64,000 nt of DNA from NCBI GenBank assembly GCA_965201155.1, contig OZ241752.1, forward strand, positions 1 to 64,000. The letters run 5' to 3'. This DNA comes from JANQOH01 sp965201155. Its GTDB lineage: Bacteria > Pseudomonadota > Alphaproteobacteria > UBA7887. Numbering within the stretch: position 1 is the first letter of the stretch; each line of letters opens with the position of its first letter. Shown here piece by piece: positions 25,491-34,578 of the stretch. A program made the position numbers and the translations under genes. The notes under the pieces were generated by a model that ran no database searches, was not told where the DNA came from, and saw only the letters and a program-made list of their open reading frames with translations.

Positions 25491-26885
25491 TCAACGCCGC
25501 CAGAATACCGGGGTCAGGAGCACCAGCAGTGCAAACAGTTCCAGGCGGCCCACCAGCAGCGCTGCGGCGATGAGGATATCGCCCGGCCAACTGAACGTGG
25601 CGAGATGCGGCGCCTCGGCGGTTTCTGCGAGCAACGGGCCGCTATTGGTCAGGAGGCTGAGCGCCAGGACTGACGCCTCGCGGAAATTCAGGCCGAACAT
25701 CGCCAGAAGCAGCGATAGCAGGCCGAGGGACAGCAGGAATACGGCAAAATACGCCCATATGCCGCGCAAGACCTGATCCCCGACGGAAATACCGCCGATC
25801 TTTGTACGCACCACACGATGGGGATGCGCAAGGCGCGCAAGTTCCTGGACACACTGGCGGTACAGCAACAGCGCCCGTGCGAGCTTTATACCGCCTGCGG
25901 TGGAGCTGCCCGCGCCGCCGATCAACGCCAGAAGTGCGAGGACCAGGATGGTAAAGGCAGGGGAGTAGGGTGCGAGACCGGCGTCGAACCCGGTCGTGGT
26001 CAATGCCGACACGGCGGCGAACAGGGCGTTGAAGGCCGACTCGTCTGCGGCAATGGTGATCGCCGCGCCGCCGCCGGCTGCGAGAATCAGCAACAGCCTG
26101 AGTTCGATATCTCCGGTGAGGGCGCGCCCGGCGCCGCTGCGCCAGATGGCAAGCATGTTGAGCGCGCCCGCCGTCATGGCCACTACCAGGATTACTCGTG
26201 CGGGGCCGTTCAGAGCCGACGCACCCGCATCTGAGGTTGCAAAACCACCGGTGGAGACGCTGCTCATGGCGTAGCAGACGGCATCGAACGGGGATGCGCC
26301 GGCGGCGGCCAGCGCTGCCGCCGCGGCGACGGTCAGGGCGCCGTAGATGACCCCGGCGGTCCGCGCCATATGGCGGGCCCGCGGGACATAGGATTCGCGG
26401 GTAGGCGCCGTCGGCGCCGTCAGCGCAAGCCGGGGCGCTACGACCGCAGCGAACAACAGGGTGGCGTAGCCGCCCATCCATTGCAGCAGGGCGCGCCACA
26501 GGATGATGCTGCGCGGGGCGGTGTCGAGCGATTCGATGGTGCTGAGGCCGGAGGCGGTGACACCTGATATGGCTTCGACCACGGCGTCGGAAAAATGCGC
26601 CGGCGTTCCGGCGAGGGCGAGTGGAAGAGCGCCGAACAAGCCGACAAGCACCCATCCAGCAACCACAAAAATCAGGACGTCGCGGCGTTCCGGCCGCCAG
26701 GGATGCCCGCGCCCGGCGAGAATGAGCATGACTCCGAGAAACACACCGCACGCCGCACCGCAACCAAATCCGAGCGCGCTCGCCGCGTCACTTGCTGCGA
26801 GCGCGAACGCTAGCGGCAGCAATTTTGCCGCGGCCATGAACAGTAATATCGCGCCGAACGCGCGCGTCAGCGCCAGAACAGGCAT
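25491..26885 (-). CDS. trkH: Potassium transporter TrkH family, membrane subunit
   Basis: 464 residues, strongly hydrophobic with many transmembrane helices and selectivity-filter-like glycines (SGVTASGLST, SVSTGGFATSD, LTTTGFD, LTNSGPLL), one per repeat of the K+ channel-like subunit. It follows trkA by 29 bases in the same operon. Imports K+ across the inner membrane under control of the NAD/ATP-binding TrkA ring. Confidence 0.93.
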   Translation of the reverse strand: MPVLALTRAFGAILLFMAAAKLLPLAFALAASDAASALGFGCGAACGVFLGVMLILAGRGHPWRPERRDVLIFVVAGWVLVGLFGALPLALAGTPAHFSDAVVEAISGVTASGLSTIESLDTAPRSIILWRALLQWMGGYATLLFAAVVAPRLALTAPTAPTRESYVPRARHMARTAGVIYGALTVAAAAALAAAGASPFDAVCYAMSSVSTGGFATSDAGASALNGPARVILVVAMTAGALNMLAIWRSGAGRALTGDIELRLLLILAAGGGAAITIAADESAFNALFAAVSALTTTGFDAGLAPYSPAFTILVLALLALIGGAGSSTAGGIKLARALLLYRQCVQELARLAHPHRVVRTKIGGISVGDQVLRGIWAYFAVFLLSLGLLSLLLAMFGLNFREASVLALSLLTNSGPLLAETAEAPHLATFSWPGDILIAAALLVGRLELFALLVLLTPVFWRR

Positions 26886-26914
26886 GGGATGCGGGCGCCG
26901 GTGCCGGCGCGCAC

Positions 26915-28291
26915 CTAGAAGAAGCCGACTGCGACGGCGAACATGCGCTGAACTTTTTTTACTCCTTCTCTAGGAGAAAAAACTACTGCAATATCATTGG
27001 GTTCTACGGTAATATTTCCACGGGGCATGAGCACCGTATTTTTGCGCACCAAGGCGGCAACAAGCGCACCATGGGGCATATTGACGTCCCGCAAGGGCCG
27101 GCCCACGATGTCTGCTGTTTCCCGGGCTTCTATCTCGATCATTTCGGCGTCGCCGCTGCGCAAGGTGTAAACCGAGCGTATGCGTCCCTGACGGACATGC
27201 TGAAGAATGCGTGAGACCGTCAGTGCGCGCGGACTCACGGAGGCGTCGATCCCCAAGGGCGACACCAGCGGGACATAGGCGGCGGAATTGATCAGGGTCA
27301 GCGTGCGCAGGCAGCCATGCCGCTTCGCCAGCACGGAGGCAAGCACATTGACCTCGTCATTGTCGGTCACGGCGATTACCGTTTCCACGCCGGCAATATT
27401 CGCTTCGTCCAGCAGGTCGGTATCGAGGGCGTTGCCGTGGAGCACGACGGTGTTTTCCAGCGTGTCGGCGGCGAGGGCGGCGCGAGACCGGTCGCTCTCG
27501 ATCAGCTTGAGATTGATGTCGGGATTGAGGCGTTCAAGCTCCTGCGCCAGCAGGAGGCCGATATTGCCGCCGCCGATGATCAGCACGTGCCGCGCTGCCG
27601 TTTCCTCATGCCCCAGCATGGGCATGATCTGCGGAAGTTTTTCGGTATCGGCAACGAAATAGACTTCGTCGCCTTCCATCAGCACTTCCGCCCCCGACGG
27701 GTAAAGCGTGTGCTCGCCGCGCACGATGCAGGTGATGGTCATGTCGAGACCCGGCGCCAGCGCCTTGAGCTGGCGCAGAGGCGTATTGACCACTGGGCAG
27801 TTGCCGTCGAGGCGCGCGCCGACCAGGCGCACGCGGTCATCGGCGAACCCAGCCATGTCCAGCGCGCCGGGCAATGCGAGCCGCCGATTGATGGACCTTA
27901 CCACTTCCGTTTCCGGCGAAATGATATGGTCAATGGGCATATGGTCACGGGTGAACAGGTCACCCCAACCCGGCGCCAGATACGCCTGGTGGCGTATGCG
28001 TGCGATCTTGGTCGGGACTGTGAACAGCGAGTGCGCGACCTGACAGGCGACAATATTGATCTCATCGGACTGGGTGACGGCAATCAACATGTCGGCTTCG
28101 TCGGCGCCGGCGCGTTCCAGGACATCGGGATGCGACGCGAACCCGAAGATGGACTGGACGTCGAGGTCTTCGCTGACCTTCTGGATGCGTTCCTGTGCGT
28201 GGTCGATGACGACCACATCATGATCCTCGGAGACGAGCTGCCGTGCGATATTGAAGCCGACCTCGCCGGCTCCGCAGACCAGGGCTTTCAC
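26915..28291 (-). CDS. trkA: Trk potassium uptake regulatory subunit TrkA
   Basis: 458 residues with two RCK units, each with a Rossmann loop (VCGAGEVGFNIA near the start; IIGGGNIGLLLA mid-protein) plus TrkA-C parts. The start is taken as GTG 28291 (GGAGAGCAGCA upstream), since residues further upstream are not family-like. Cytoplasmic gating partner of TrkH. Located just after ntrX, as usual in alphaproteobacteria. Confidence 0.93.
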   Translation of the reverse strand: MKALVCGAGEVGFNIARQLVSEDHDVVVIDHAQERIQKVSEDLDVQSIFGFASHPDVLERAGADEADMLIAVTQSDEINIVACQVAHSLFTVPTKIARIRHQAYLAPGWGDLFTRDHMPIDHIISPETEVVRSINRRLALPGALDMAGFADDRVRLVGARLDGNCPVVNTPLRQLKALAPGLDMTITCIVRGEHTLYPSGAEVLMEGDEVYFVADTEKLPQIMPMLGHEETAARHVLIIGGGNIGLLLAQELERLNPDINLKLIESDRSRAALAADTLENTVVLHGNALDTDLLDEANIAGVETVIAVTDNDEVNVLASVLAKRHGCLRTLTLINSAAYVPLVSPLGIDASVSPRALTVSRILQHVRQGRIRSVYTLRSGDAEMIEIEARETADIVGRPLRDVNMPHGALVAALVRKNTVLMPRGNITVEPNDIAVVFSPREGVKKVQRMFAVAVGFF

Positions 28292-28316
28292 TGCTGCTCT
28301 CCGGCCGCCGGCGGTT

Positions 28317-29705
28317 CTACAGGTCCTTGCCGGCAATGCCGAGCGACTTCAGCTTGCGGTGAAGCGCGGAGCGTTCCATGCCGACAAACGACGCGGTGCG
28401 CGAGATATTGCGGTCAAAGCGCTCCATCTGCGCCTGCAAATACTGTTTCTCGAACATTTCCCGCGCCTTGCGCAAGGGCAGGGCCATGATCTCGGCGCCA
28501 TTTTGCGAACGCAGGGCGGGGGGCGCAGCCGCCAGCAGGTCCGGCGGCAGCATTTCGGCGCGCACGGCCGCGCCGCTGTCGCCCGGCGCCATGATCAACG
28601 CCCAGTCCACGACATTGCGTAGCTGCCGCACATTGCCCGGCCATTCGCAGCTTTGCAGCACGGCCATGGCGTCATCGGCGAGCGCGCGCGGCGCCAGGCC
28701 GCTTACCGTCGATGCGCGCTTGACGAAGTGACTGGCAAGCAGGGGAATGTCGTCGCGCCGTTCGCGCAGCGGAGGGACCCGGATCGGCACTACATTCAGC
28801 CGATAATAGAGTTCCTCGCGAAACCTCCCCTTGTCGATCTCGATCGAAAGATCGCGGCTGGTAGAGGCGATAACGCGAACATCAACCGCGATGCGGCGGT
28901 TTCCGCCGAGCCGCTGGAAGGTCTGGTCCTGCAGCACACGCAGGATCTTGCCCTGCGTTTCGAGCGGCATGTCTGTCACTTCGTCCAGCAGCAGCGTGCC
29001 CCCATGAGCCTGTTCCAGCACGCCGATCTCGCGTGCGCCGCCGGCATGGGGGTCTTCGTCCTCGACGCCGAACAATTGCGCCTCGAAGCGTTCCGGCGCG
29101 AGAACGGCAGCGTTGATCGCCACGAATGGACCTTCCGCGCGCGGTGACTGTTGATGAACCAGCCGGGCGGCGACTTCCTTGCCACACCCCGGCGGACCGG
29201 TGATGAGAACACGGCTGCCGGTGCGCGCAACGCGCCTGATCGCCTGCCGGAGAGACTCGATGGCGGCGGAATTGCCGACCAGTTCCGCGGCGTCACCCGC
29301 CTTCTCGCGCAGTTCGTTCAGTTCTCGCTGCAACCTCCGGTGTTCGCTCGCGCGCTGCACCGCGAGCAGCATGCGGTCGGCCTCGAAGGGCTTTTCGATG
29401 AAGTCGTAAGCGCCGAGCCTGATCGCCTGCACGGCTGTTTCGATATTGCCGTGGCCGCTGATCATGATGACCGGCATTTCGGGGTAGCGGGCGCGGAACT
29501 CCTGCAGCAGGCCCATGCCGTCGATACGACTTCCCTGCAGCCAGATATCCAGCAGCAGCAGGTGGGGTTGGCGGTGGGAAACTTCCGCCAGGGCGCTGTC
29601 GGAGTCCGGCGCCTGGCGCGCCGTATAGCCTTCATCGACCAGAATACCGGCAATCAGGCTGCGAATGTCGGCTTCGTCATCAATGATCAGAATGTCACCG
29701 GCCAT
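28317..29705 (-). CDS. ntrX: Nitrogen response regulator NtrX
   Basis: 462 residues: receiver domain (ILIIDDEAD; phospho-acceptor in LLLDIWLQG), AAA+ domain with Walker A TGPPGCGKE, and a C-terminal Fis-type helix-turn-helix (SRTASFVGMERSALHRKL). The sigma-54 contact motif GAFTGA is absent: LFGVEDEDPHAGGAREIGV stands in its place, as known in many NtrX proteins. Start ATG 29705 overlaps the ntrY 3' end. Pairs with NtrY to regulate nitrogen, redox and envelope functions. Confidence 0.93.
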   Translation of the reverse strand: MAGDILIIDDEADIRSLIAGILVDEGYTARQAPDSDSALAEVSHRQPHLLLLDIWLQGSRIDGMGLLQEFRARYPEMPVIMISGHGNIETAVQAIRLGAYDFIEKPFEADRMLLAVQRASEHRRLQRELNELREKAGDAAELVGNSAAIESLRQAIRRVARTGSRVLITGPPGCGKEVAARLVHQQSPRAEGPFVAINAAVLAPERFEAQLFGVEDEDPHAGGAREIGVLEQAHGGTLLLDEVTDMPLETQGKILRVLQDQTFQRLGGNRRIAVDVRVIASTSRDLSIEIDKGRFREELYYRLNVVPIRVPPLRERRDDIPLLASHFVKRASTVSGLAPRALADDAMAVLQSCEWPGNVRQLRNVVDWALIMAPGDSGAAVRAEMLPPDLLAAAPPALRSQNGAEIMALPLRKAREMFEKQYLQAQMERFDRNISRTASFVGMERSALHRKLKSLGIAGKDL

Positions 29706-31968
29706 GGTCTGATTCCATCTGCCGGCGCTTTGCGCTGCCCTCATCGCGGCGCGGAAACTCCAGGGAAGCGCGTGCGCCGCCAGCCGCCCCGTCATCCAGT
29801 GTTATCCTGCCGCCGTGATCTTCCATGATCTTTCGCACGATGGCAAGGCCGAGCCCGGTGCCCCGCGCGCGCGTGGTGATATAGGGTTCGGTGAGGCGCG
29901 CCCTCAGTTCCGGGTCGTCGGGCAGGCCGCGTCCATTGTCCTCCACCGACACGATGCACGCATCCGCAGCGCTGTCGTCAATGCGCACGCTGATATGCCT
30001 GTGCTCGCATTCCGGCCCTTTCGCGGCGATGGAATCGGTTGCATTGCACAGCAGGTTGGTGACGGCCTGCCCCACCTGCACGGTGTCACAATGGATGCGG
30101 ACCGGCGTGCCGCGCGGTTCCAGCGAAAACGCGATACCAGGATGGGCAACCGCCTGCAATGACACCGCCTCTTCGACGATGGGGGTGAGGTCGGCTTCCA
30201 CCAGCACCGGGGCAGGCATACGGGCAAACGACGAAAATTCATCGACCATGGCGCGGATCGCGCTTACCTGCCGGACAATCGTGTTGATGCAATTGTCGAA
30301 CACATCGGTCTCGCCGTCGATGCGCTCCAGATAGCGCCGCCGCAGCCGTTCCGCCGACAATTGGATCGGTGTCAGCGGGTTCTTGATTTCGTGGGCGATG
30401 CGCCGTGCGACGCCGGCCCAGGCGGCGGTTCGTTGCGCGCGCACCAGGTCGGTCATGTCATCGAACGTCACCACCGTACCCACCGAACGTCCGGCGCTGC
30501 CCTGCGCGGTCATCCGCACCAGCAGCTCGCGGGCGCGGCCGGCGCGTACCAAGGATATCTTGTCCTGCACCCGCCCCCGGGTTTCGTGTTCCAGCGAGCG
30601 GTGCAGCTCGGCGATTTCGGGCACCGCTTCATCGAGGCGGCGGCCGATCAGGTCTTCGGCGCGGCAACCGAGCAGCTCCAGCGCCGACCGGTTGGGCAGG
30701 AAAATCCGGCCGTCGCGGTCAAGACCCACCACGCCCGCGGAAACGCCTGCAAGAACCGTCTCCGTAAACAGGCGCCGGTTATCGATCTGGCGGTTGGCTT
30801 CGACCAGTTCGGCGCGCTGTTCCTCCAACTGGCCGGTCATGCGGTTGAATGCGCGTGCCAGGTTCGAAAGTTCGTCCCTCGTGTCGCCTTCCGGTACGCG
30901 CGAGCCGAGATCGCCCGAACGGACCCGTTTGGTAGCCTCCAGAAGGTGCGAAACCGGCTGGATCATGCGGTTGGCGACCACGAGGCCCAGCCAGACGGCG
31001 GACATCAGCAGCAACAGCGAGACGACGACATAAAAGAGCGTGAACGTAATCTGAATATCGGAACGCCGCAGGTCGAGGTCGCGATAGTCGTTCACGGCAT
31101 TCGTCAGGCGCGCGACATGGTTCAGCACGGTCGAGTCGGCGAACCTGCCCACGTAGAGAAACGCCCCGATCAGCGCGTCGATGCGGGCCAGTGCCCGCAC
31201 GCGGTCGCTGGTGGGGGTTGTCATGACGATCACTTCGCCGGTTGCGGCGCTGCGCATAGCCGCCTGGTCCAGCGGATCGAACTCCAGCAGGAAACTCAGC
31301 TTGCTGCGTGCGATGACGGAACCGTCCATGCGCAGGATCAGCGCTTCGGTCAGCGAACGCTCTTCCACCATATCCTGCAGCAGGATCGACAGCGCCTGCG
31401 GCGAGGCGAGCCGCTGGGGCGTCTGCCGGTTGAGGGTCGCCACCATCGACAGGACGTCGGCATGGATGAAATTGCGGTGATCGCGGGCATAGGCTTCGGA
31501 AACCGCAATCGACTGATCGAGCGCGGTGCGGATGCGGTCGTTGAACCACGCCTGAATGCCGAGATTGAAAAAAAGCGCTGAAAACACTGCGACGATGATG
31601 GCGGGCGAAATGGCGAGGGCGCTGAACATCGCGACGATGCGAACATGCAGGCGTGACCCTGCCGAGCCTCGGCGCCTGGCGCTCCATATGCGCGCGAGGC
31701 GAACCGCCACCAGCGCGCCGAGGGCGAGCAGCAGCACCAGATCTATGTTGAGCAGGACGAAGATCACGTCCGGCTGCCCGCCCGGCGGCGCGATAAACCC
31801 GCTCAGCACGCCGAATGTCGCCACGCCGGCGGCGAGAGCAGCGACGCTCAGCGCTACGGCCAGCCAGCGGCTGGCGCCGACGCGGCGCAATCGACGGCCC
31901 AGCCGACGCAATCCGTCCGGCGATGGCCGGGGCGGGGCGGCGCTGTCGAAATTTGCCGTGACGCTCAT
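29695..31968 (-). CDS. ntrY: Nitrogen/redox sensor histidine kinase NtrY
   Basis: 757 residues. Several N-terminal transmembrane helices, an extracytoplasmic region, HAMP (NRMIQPVSHLLEATKRV), a PAS domain (GVVGLDRDGRIFLPN), the phospho-acceptor box RRIAHEIKNPLTPIQLS, and an ATPase domain ending GTGLGLAIVRKIMEDHGG. Start overlaps the ntrC stop by four bases. Inner-membrane kinase for NtrX. Confidence 0.95.
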   Translation of the reverse strand: MSVTANFDSAAPPRPSPDGLRRLGRRLRRVGASRWLAVALSVAALAAGVATFGVLSGFIAPPGGQPDVIFVLLNIDLVLLLALGALVAVRLARIWSARRRGSAGSRLHVRIVAMFSALAISPAIIVAVFSALFFNLGIQAWFNDRIRTALDQSIAVSEAYARDHRNFIHADVLSMVATLNRQTPQRLASPQALSILLQDMVEERSLTEALILRMDGSVIARSKLSFLLEFDPLDQAAMRSAATGEVIVMTTPTSDRVRALARIDALIGAFLYVGRFADSTVLNHVARLTNAVNDYRDLDLRRSDIQITFTLFYVVVSLLLLMSAVWLGLVVANRMIQPVSHLLEATKRVRSGDLGSRVPEGDTRDELSNLARAFNRMTGQLEEQRAELVEANRQIDNRRLFTETVLAGVSAGVVGLDRDGRIFLPNRSALELLGCRAEDLIGRRLDEAVPEIAELHRSLEHETRGRVQDKISLVRAGRARELLVRMTAQGSAGRSVGTVVTFDDMTDLVRAQRTAAWAGVARRIAHEIKNPLTPIQLSAERLRRRYLERIDGETDVFDNCINTIVRQVSAIRAMVDEFSSFARMPAPVLVEADLTPIVEEAVSLQAVAHPGIAFSLEPRGTPVRIHCDTVQVGQAVTNLLCNATDSIAAKGPECEHRHISVRIDDSAADACIVSVEDNGRGLPDDPELRARLTEPYITTRARGTGLGLAIVRKIMEDHGGRITLDDGAAGGARASLEFPRRDEGSAKRRQMESDHGR

Positions 31969-33410
31969 CGGGGCGCCCGCGTTACGTCGATGGAAAGTTC
32001 GCGTATCTTTTTGCGCAGTGTATTGCGATTCAGGCCGAGCACCTGCGCTGCCTTGACCTGGTTTCCGCGCGTCGCCAGCAAAGTGCGTGAAATGAGCGGC
32101 CGCTCCACATCGCGCAGGACGCGGTCATAAAGGCCGGAGGCGGGCAGGGACCCCTTGTGTGCCGAGAAATAGCGCGCGATATGACGGTCCACGCTGTCGC
32201 CCAGATCGTCGCTCGCGGACAAGCCGTCAAACTGCGCATGTTCCCGGGCACCGCTGATCTCCCCGGCGATGATGGCGCTGCCGATGACATCCTCGGAATA
32301 GAGCGCCGCGAGGCGGCGAATCAGGTTTTCGAGTTCGCGGACATTGCCGGGCCAGTCATGCGCTTTCAGCCGTTCCATGCCGGAAGCGTTGATCGCCTTG
32401 GCCGGCAGCCCCTCCGCCTGGACCCGGCCGAGAAAATGGCGCGCAAGAAGCGGCACATCATCGGCCCGCTCGCGAAGCGGCGGCAGGCGCAGCGGCACGA
32501 CATTCAGGCGGTAATAGAGGTCTTCGCGGAACTGCCCGTGTTCGATCAGCGCGGTCAGGTCGCGGTGAGTGGCGGCGATAATGCGCACATCGGTGCGGAT
32601 CGGCCGCCGCCCGCCGACCGTCATATATTCTCCCTGTTGCAGCACCCGCAGCAGTCGCGTTTGCGCCTCCAGGGGCATATCTCCGATTTCATCGAGGAAC
32701 AGCGTGCCGCCATCGGCTTGCTCGAACCGCCCGGCGGTACGCGCCGTGGCACCGGTGAAAGCGCCCCGTTCATGGCCGAACAATTCGCTTTCAATCAGTT
32801 CGCGCGGGATTGCCGCCATGTTGACGGCGATGAACGCGGCCCCGCGGCGCTTGCCGAAGTCATGCAGCGCCCGCGCCGCAAGTTCCTTGCCGGTTCCGGA
32901 TTCGCCGGTGATCAGCACCGTCAGATCCGTCGCCATCAGGCGCGCAAGCACGCGGTACACTTCCTGCATGGCAGGAGAGCTTCCGACCAATGGCAGGGAT
33001 TCTTCCGGGGCGCCGCTGGAGTCGGCTTCATCGGCCGCCGCCGGCGCTGCGAGGGCGCGTTGTACGGCGCCGACAAGTTCATCCAGGTCGAACGGCTTGG
33101 GAAGATATTCCCACGCGCCGCGTTCATTGGCGCGAATGGCGGTCATCAGCGTGTTGCGCGCGCTCATGACGATCACCGGCAGGTCGGGGCGCTTTTCCTT
33201 CAGGCGCGGCAGCATTTCCAGCCCGTCGCCGTCGGGCATGACCACGTCGGTGACCACCAGGCGGCCTTCACCTTCGCTCGCCCAGCGCCACAACGTCTCG
33301 GCGTTGCCTGTGGTTCGCACGGTATAGCCCAGCCGGGTCAGCGCCCGGCTCAGGACGGTGCGGATGGTGCGGTCGTCATCGGCGACCAGGATTGTGGCGC
33401 CGTCAGGCAT
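31965..33410 (-). CDS. ntrC: Nitrogen regulation response regulator NtrC
   Basis: 481 residues: receiver (VVTDVVMPDGDG), AAA+ domain with GESGTGKE, an intact GAFTGA loop, and the Fis-type DNA-binding end NQVKAAQVLGLNRNTLRKKI. It activates sigma-54 promoters of nitrogen assimilation genes. The intact GAFTGA contrasts with its neighbour NtrX. Eight-base overlap with ntrB. Confidence 0.96.
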   Translation of the reverse strand: MPDGATILVADDDRTIRTVLSRALTRLGYTVRTTGNAETLWRWASEGEGRLVVTDVVMPDGDGLEMLPRLKEKRPDLPVIVMSARNTLMTAIRANERGAWEYLPKPFDLDELVGAVQRALAAPAAADEADSSGAPEESLPLVGSSPAMQEVYRVLARLMATDLTVLITGESGTGKELAARALHDFGKRRGAAFIAVNMAAIPRELIESELFGHERGAFTGATARTAGRFEQADGGTLFLDEIGDMPLEAQTRLLRVLQQGEYMTVGGRRPIRTDVRIIAATHRDLTALIEHGQFREDLYYRLNVVPLRLPPLRERADDVPLLARHFLGRVQAEGLPAKAINASGMERLKAHDWPGNVRELENLIRRLAALYSEDVIGSAIIAGEISGAREHAQFDGLSASDDLGDSVDRHIARYFSAHKGSLPASGLYDRVLRDVERPLISRTLLATRGNQVKAAQVLGLNRNTLRKKIRELSIDVTRAPR

Positions 33411-34563
33411 TGTCCCTCATTGCCGGCAAGCGCACGCGAAACACGGTGCGCTCGGACCTGGACTCGAATTCTACCACCCCGCCGTGATTTCCCACGATAT
33501 TCGCCACCAGGCTGAGGCCGAGGCCGGCGCCGTTGCGCTTGGTCGTGACAAAGGGTTCAAACAGCGTGTCGCGCAGATCGGCGGCAACTCCCCCGCCATT
33601 ATCCTCGATGGCGATGACAATGGGCAGGTCCAGCGGCTTGCCGCCGCCGCTGCGGGCGAACTTGAATCCGTGCCGATAGCGGGTGGAAATCACGATGCAC
33701 CCGCCCTGTGCCGGTGCCGCCTCCACGGCGTTCTTCACCAGATTCAGGAACACCTGCACCAACTGGTCGCGATTGCCCCGGACCGGCGGCAGCGACGGGT
33801 CGTAGCGCTCGACAAACTTCAGTCCTTGTCCGGCTGCGCTTCCCTGCAGGCGCAGGATATGTTCGAGCACGCTGTGGATGTTGACCTGTTCGCCGCCGGG
33901 CGGCCGGTCGTCGGAAAAGATATCAACCCTTTCGACGAGCTGGCGGATACGGTCGGTTTCCTCGCATATCATTTGCGCCAGTTCGCGCTCCGGCCCGCCG
34001 ACCGACTGCTCGATCAGCTGTGCGGCACCGCGAATGCCGGAAAGCGGGTTTTTCAGTTCATGCGCCAGGACGGCCGCCATGCCGCTTACCGACCGCGCCG
34101 CGCTGCGGTGGTTCAGATGGCGGTCGATGAGCCGCGCCATGGAGCGTTCGACAAGACAGACAAGAAACCCGCTGCCGGTGTCCCCCAGCGGCGTGGCGCG
34201 TGCGTCCACAAGGCGTTCCGGCAGGCGCGGCCCCGAGAGGACAATGCCATATTCGCTGACCGTGGCGCCACCATGCGCCGCTAGCTCCAGGAGGGCGGCG
34301 AGCGGGCTGTCGGCGGAGATCAGTTCCGTCAACCGGTGCCGCGCGAGAAATGCGCGCCCGGCGCCAAACAATTGCTCCGCGGCGGGGTTCGCCATGGTAA
34401 TCTTGCGGTCGTCGTCCACCACCAGCACGGCGATCGGCATGATGCCCAGAAGCTGCGCCGGCAGGACCGAATTGACGGTCGGTGCGTCCCCCGTGGTTTT
34501 GTTTTCACCTGCCGCCGGCACGCTCATGGCGGACCGCGCGGCGGCCTGGAGCGGATGGTTCAT
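33403..34563 (-). CDS. ntrB: Nitrogen regulation sensor kinase NtrB
   Basis: About 386 residues with a PAS domain (GIMPIAVLVVDDDRKITMANP), phospho-acceptor box LAHELKNPLSGIRGAAQL and ATPase motif GAGLGLSLVANIVGNHGG. Soluble kinase for NtrC, controlled in the family by PII. The start is uncertain: ATG 34563 is annotated; ATG 34575 and 34527 are alternatives, none with a strong ribosome site. Divergent to ispDF, whose start at 34579 is only a few bases away. dusB, often upstream of ntrB in this class, is absent. Confidence 0.92.
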   Translation of the reverse strand: MNHPLQAAARSAMSVPAAGENKTTGDAPTVNSVLPAQLLGIMPIAVLVVDDDRKITMANPAAEQLFGAGRAFLARHRLTELISADSPLAALLELAAHGGATVSEYGIVLSGPRLPERLVDARATPLGDTGSGFLVCLVERSMARLIDRHLNHRSAARSVSGMAAVLAHELKNPLSGIRGAAQLIEQSVGGPERELAQMICEETDRIRQLVERVDIFSDDRPPGGEQVNIHSVLEHILRLQGSAAGQGLKFVERYDPSLPPVRGNRDQLVQVFLNLVKNAVEAAPAQGGCIVISTRYRHGFKFARSGGGKPLDLPIVIAIEDNGGGVAADLRDTLFEPFVTTKRNGAGLGLSLVANIVGNHGGVVEFESRSERTVFRVRLPAMRDNA

Positions 34564-34578
34564 GACAAGTTGCATATC

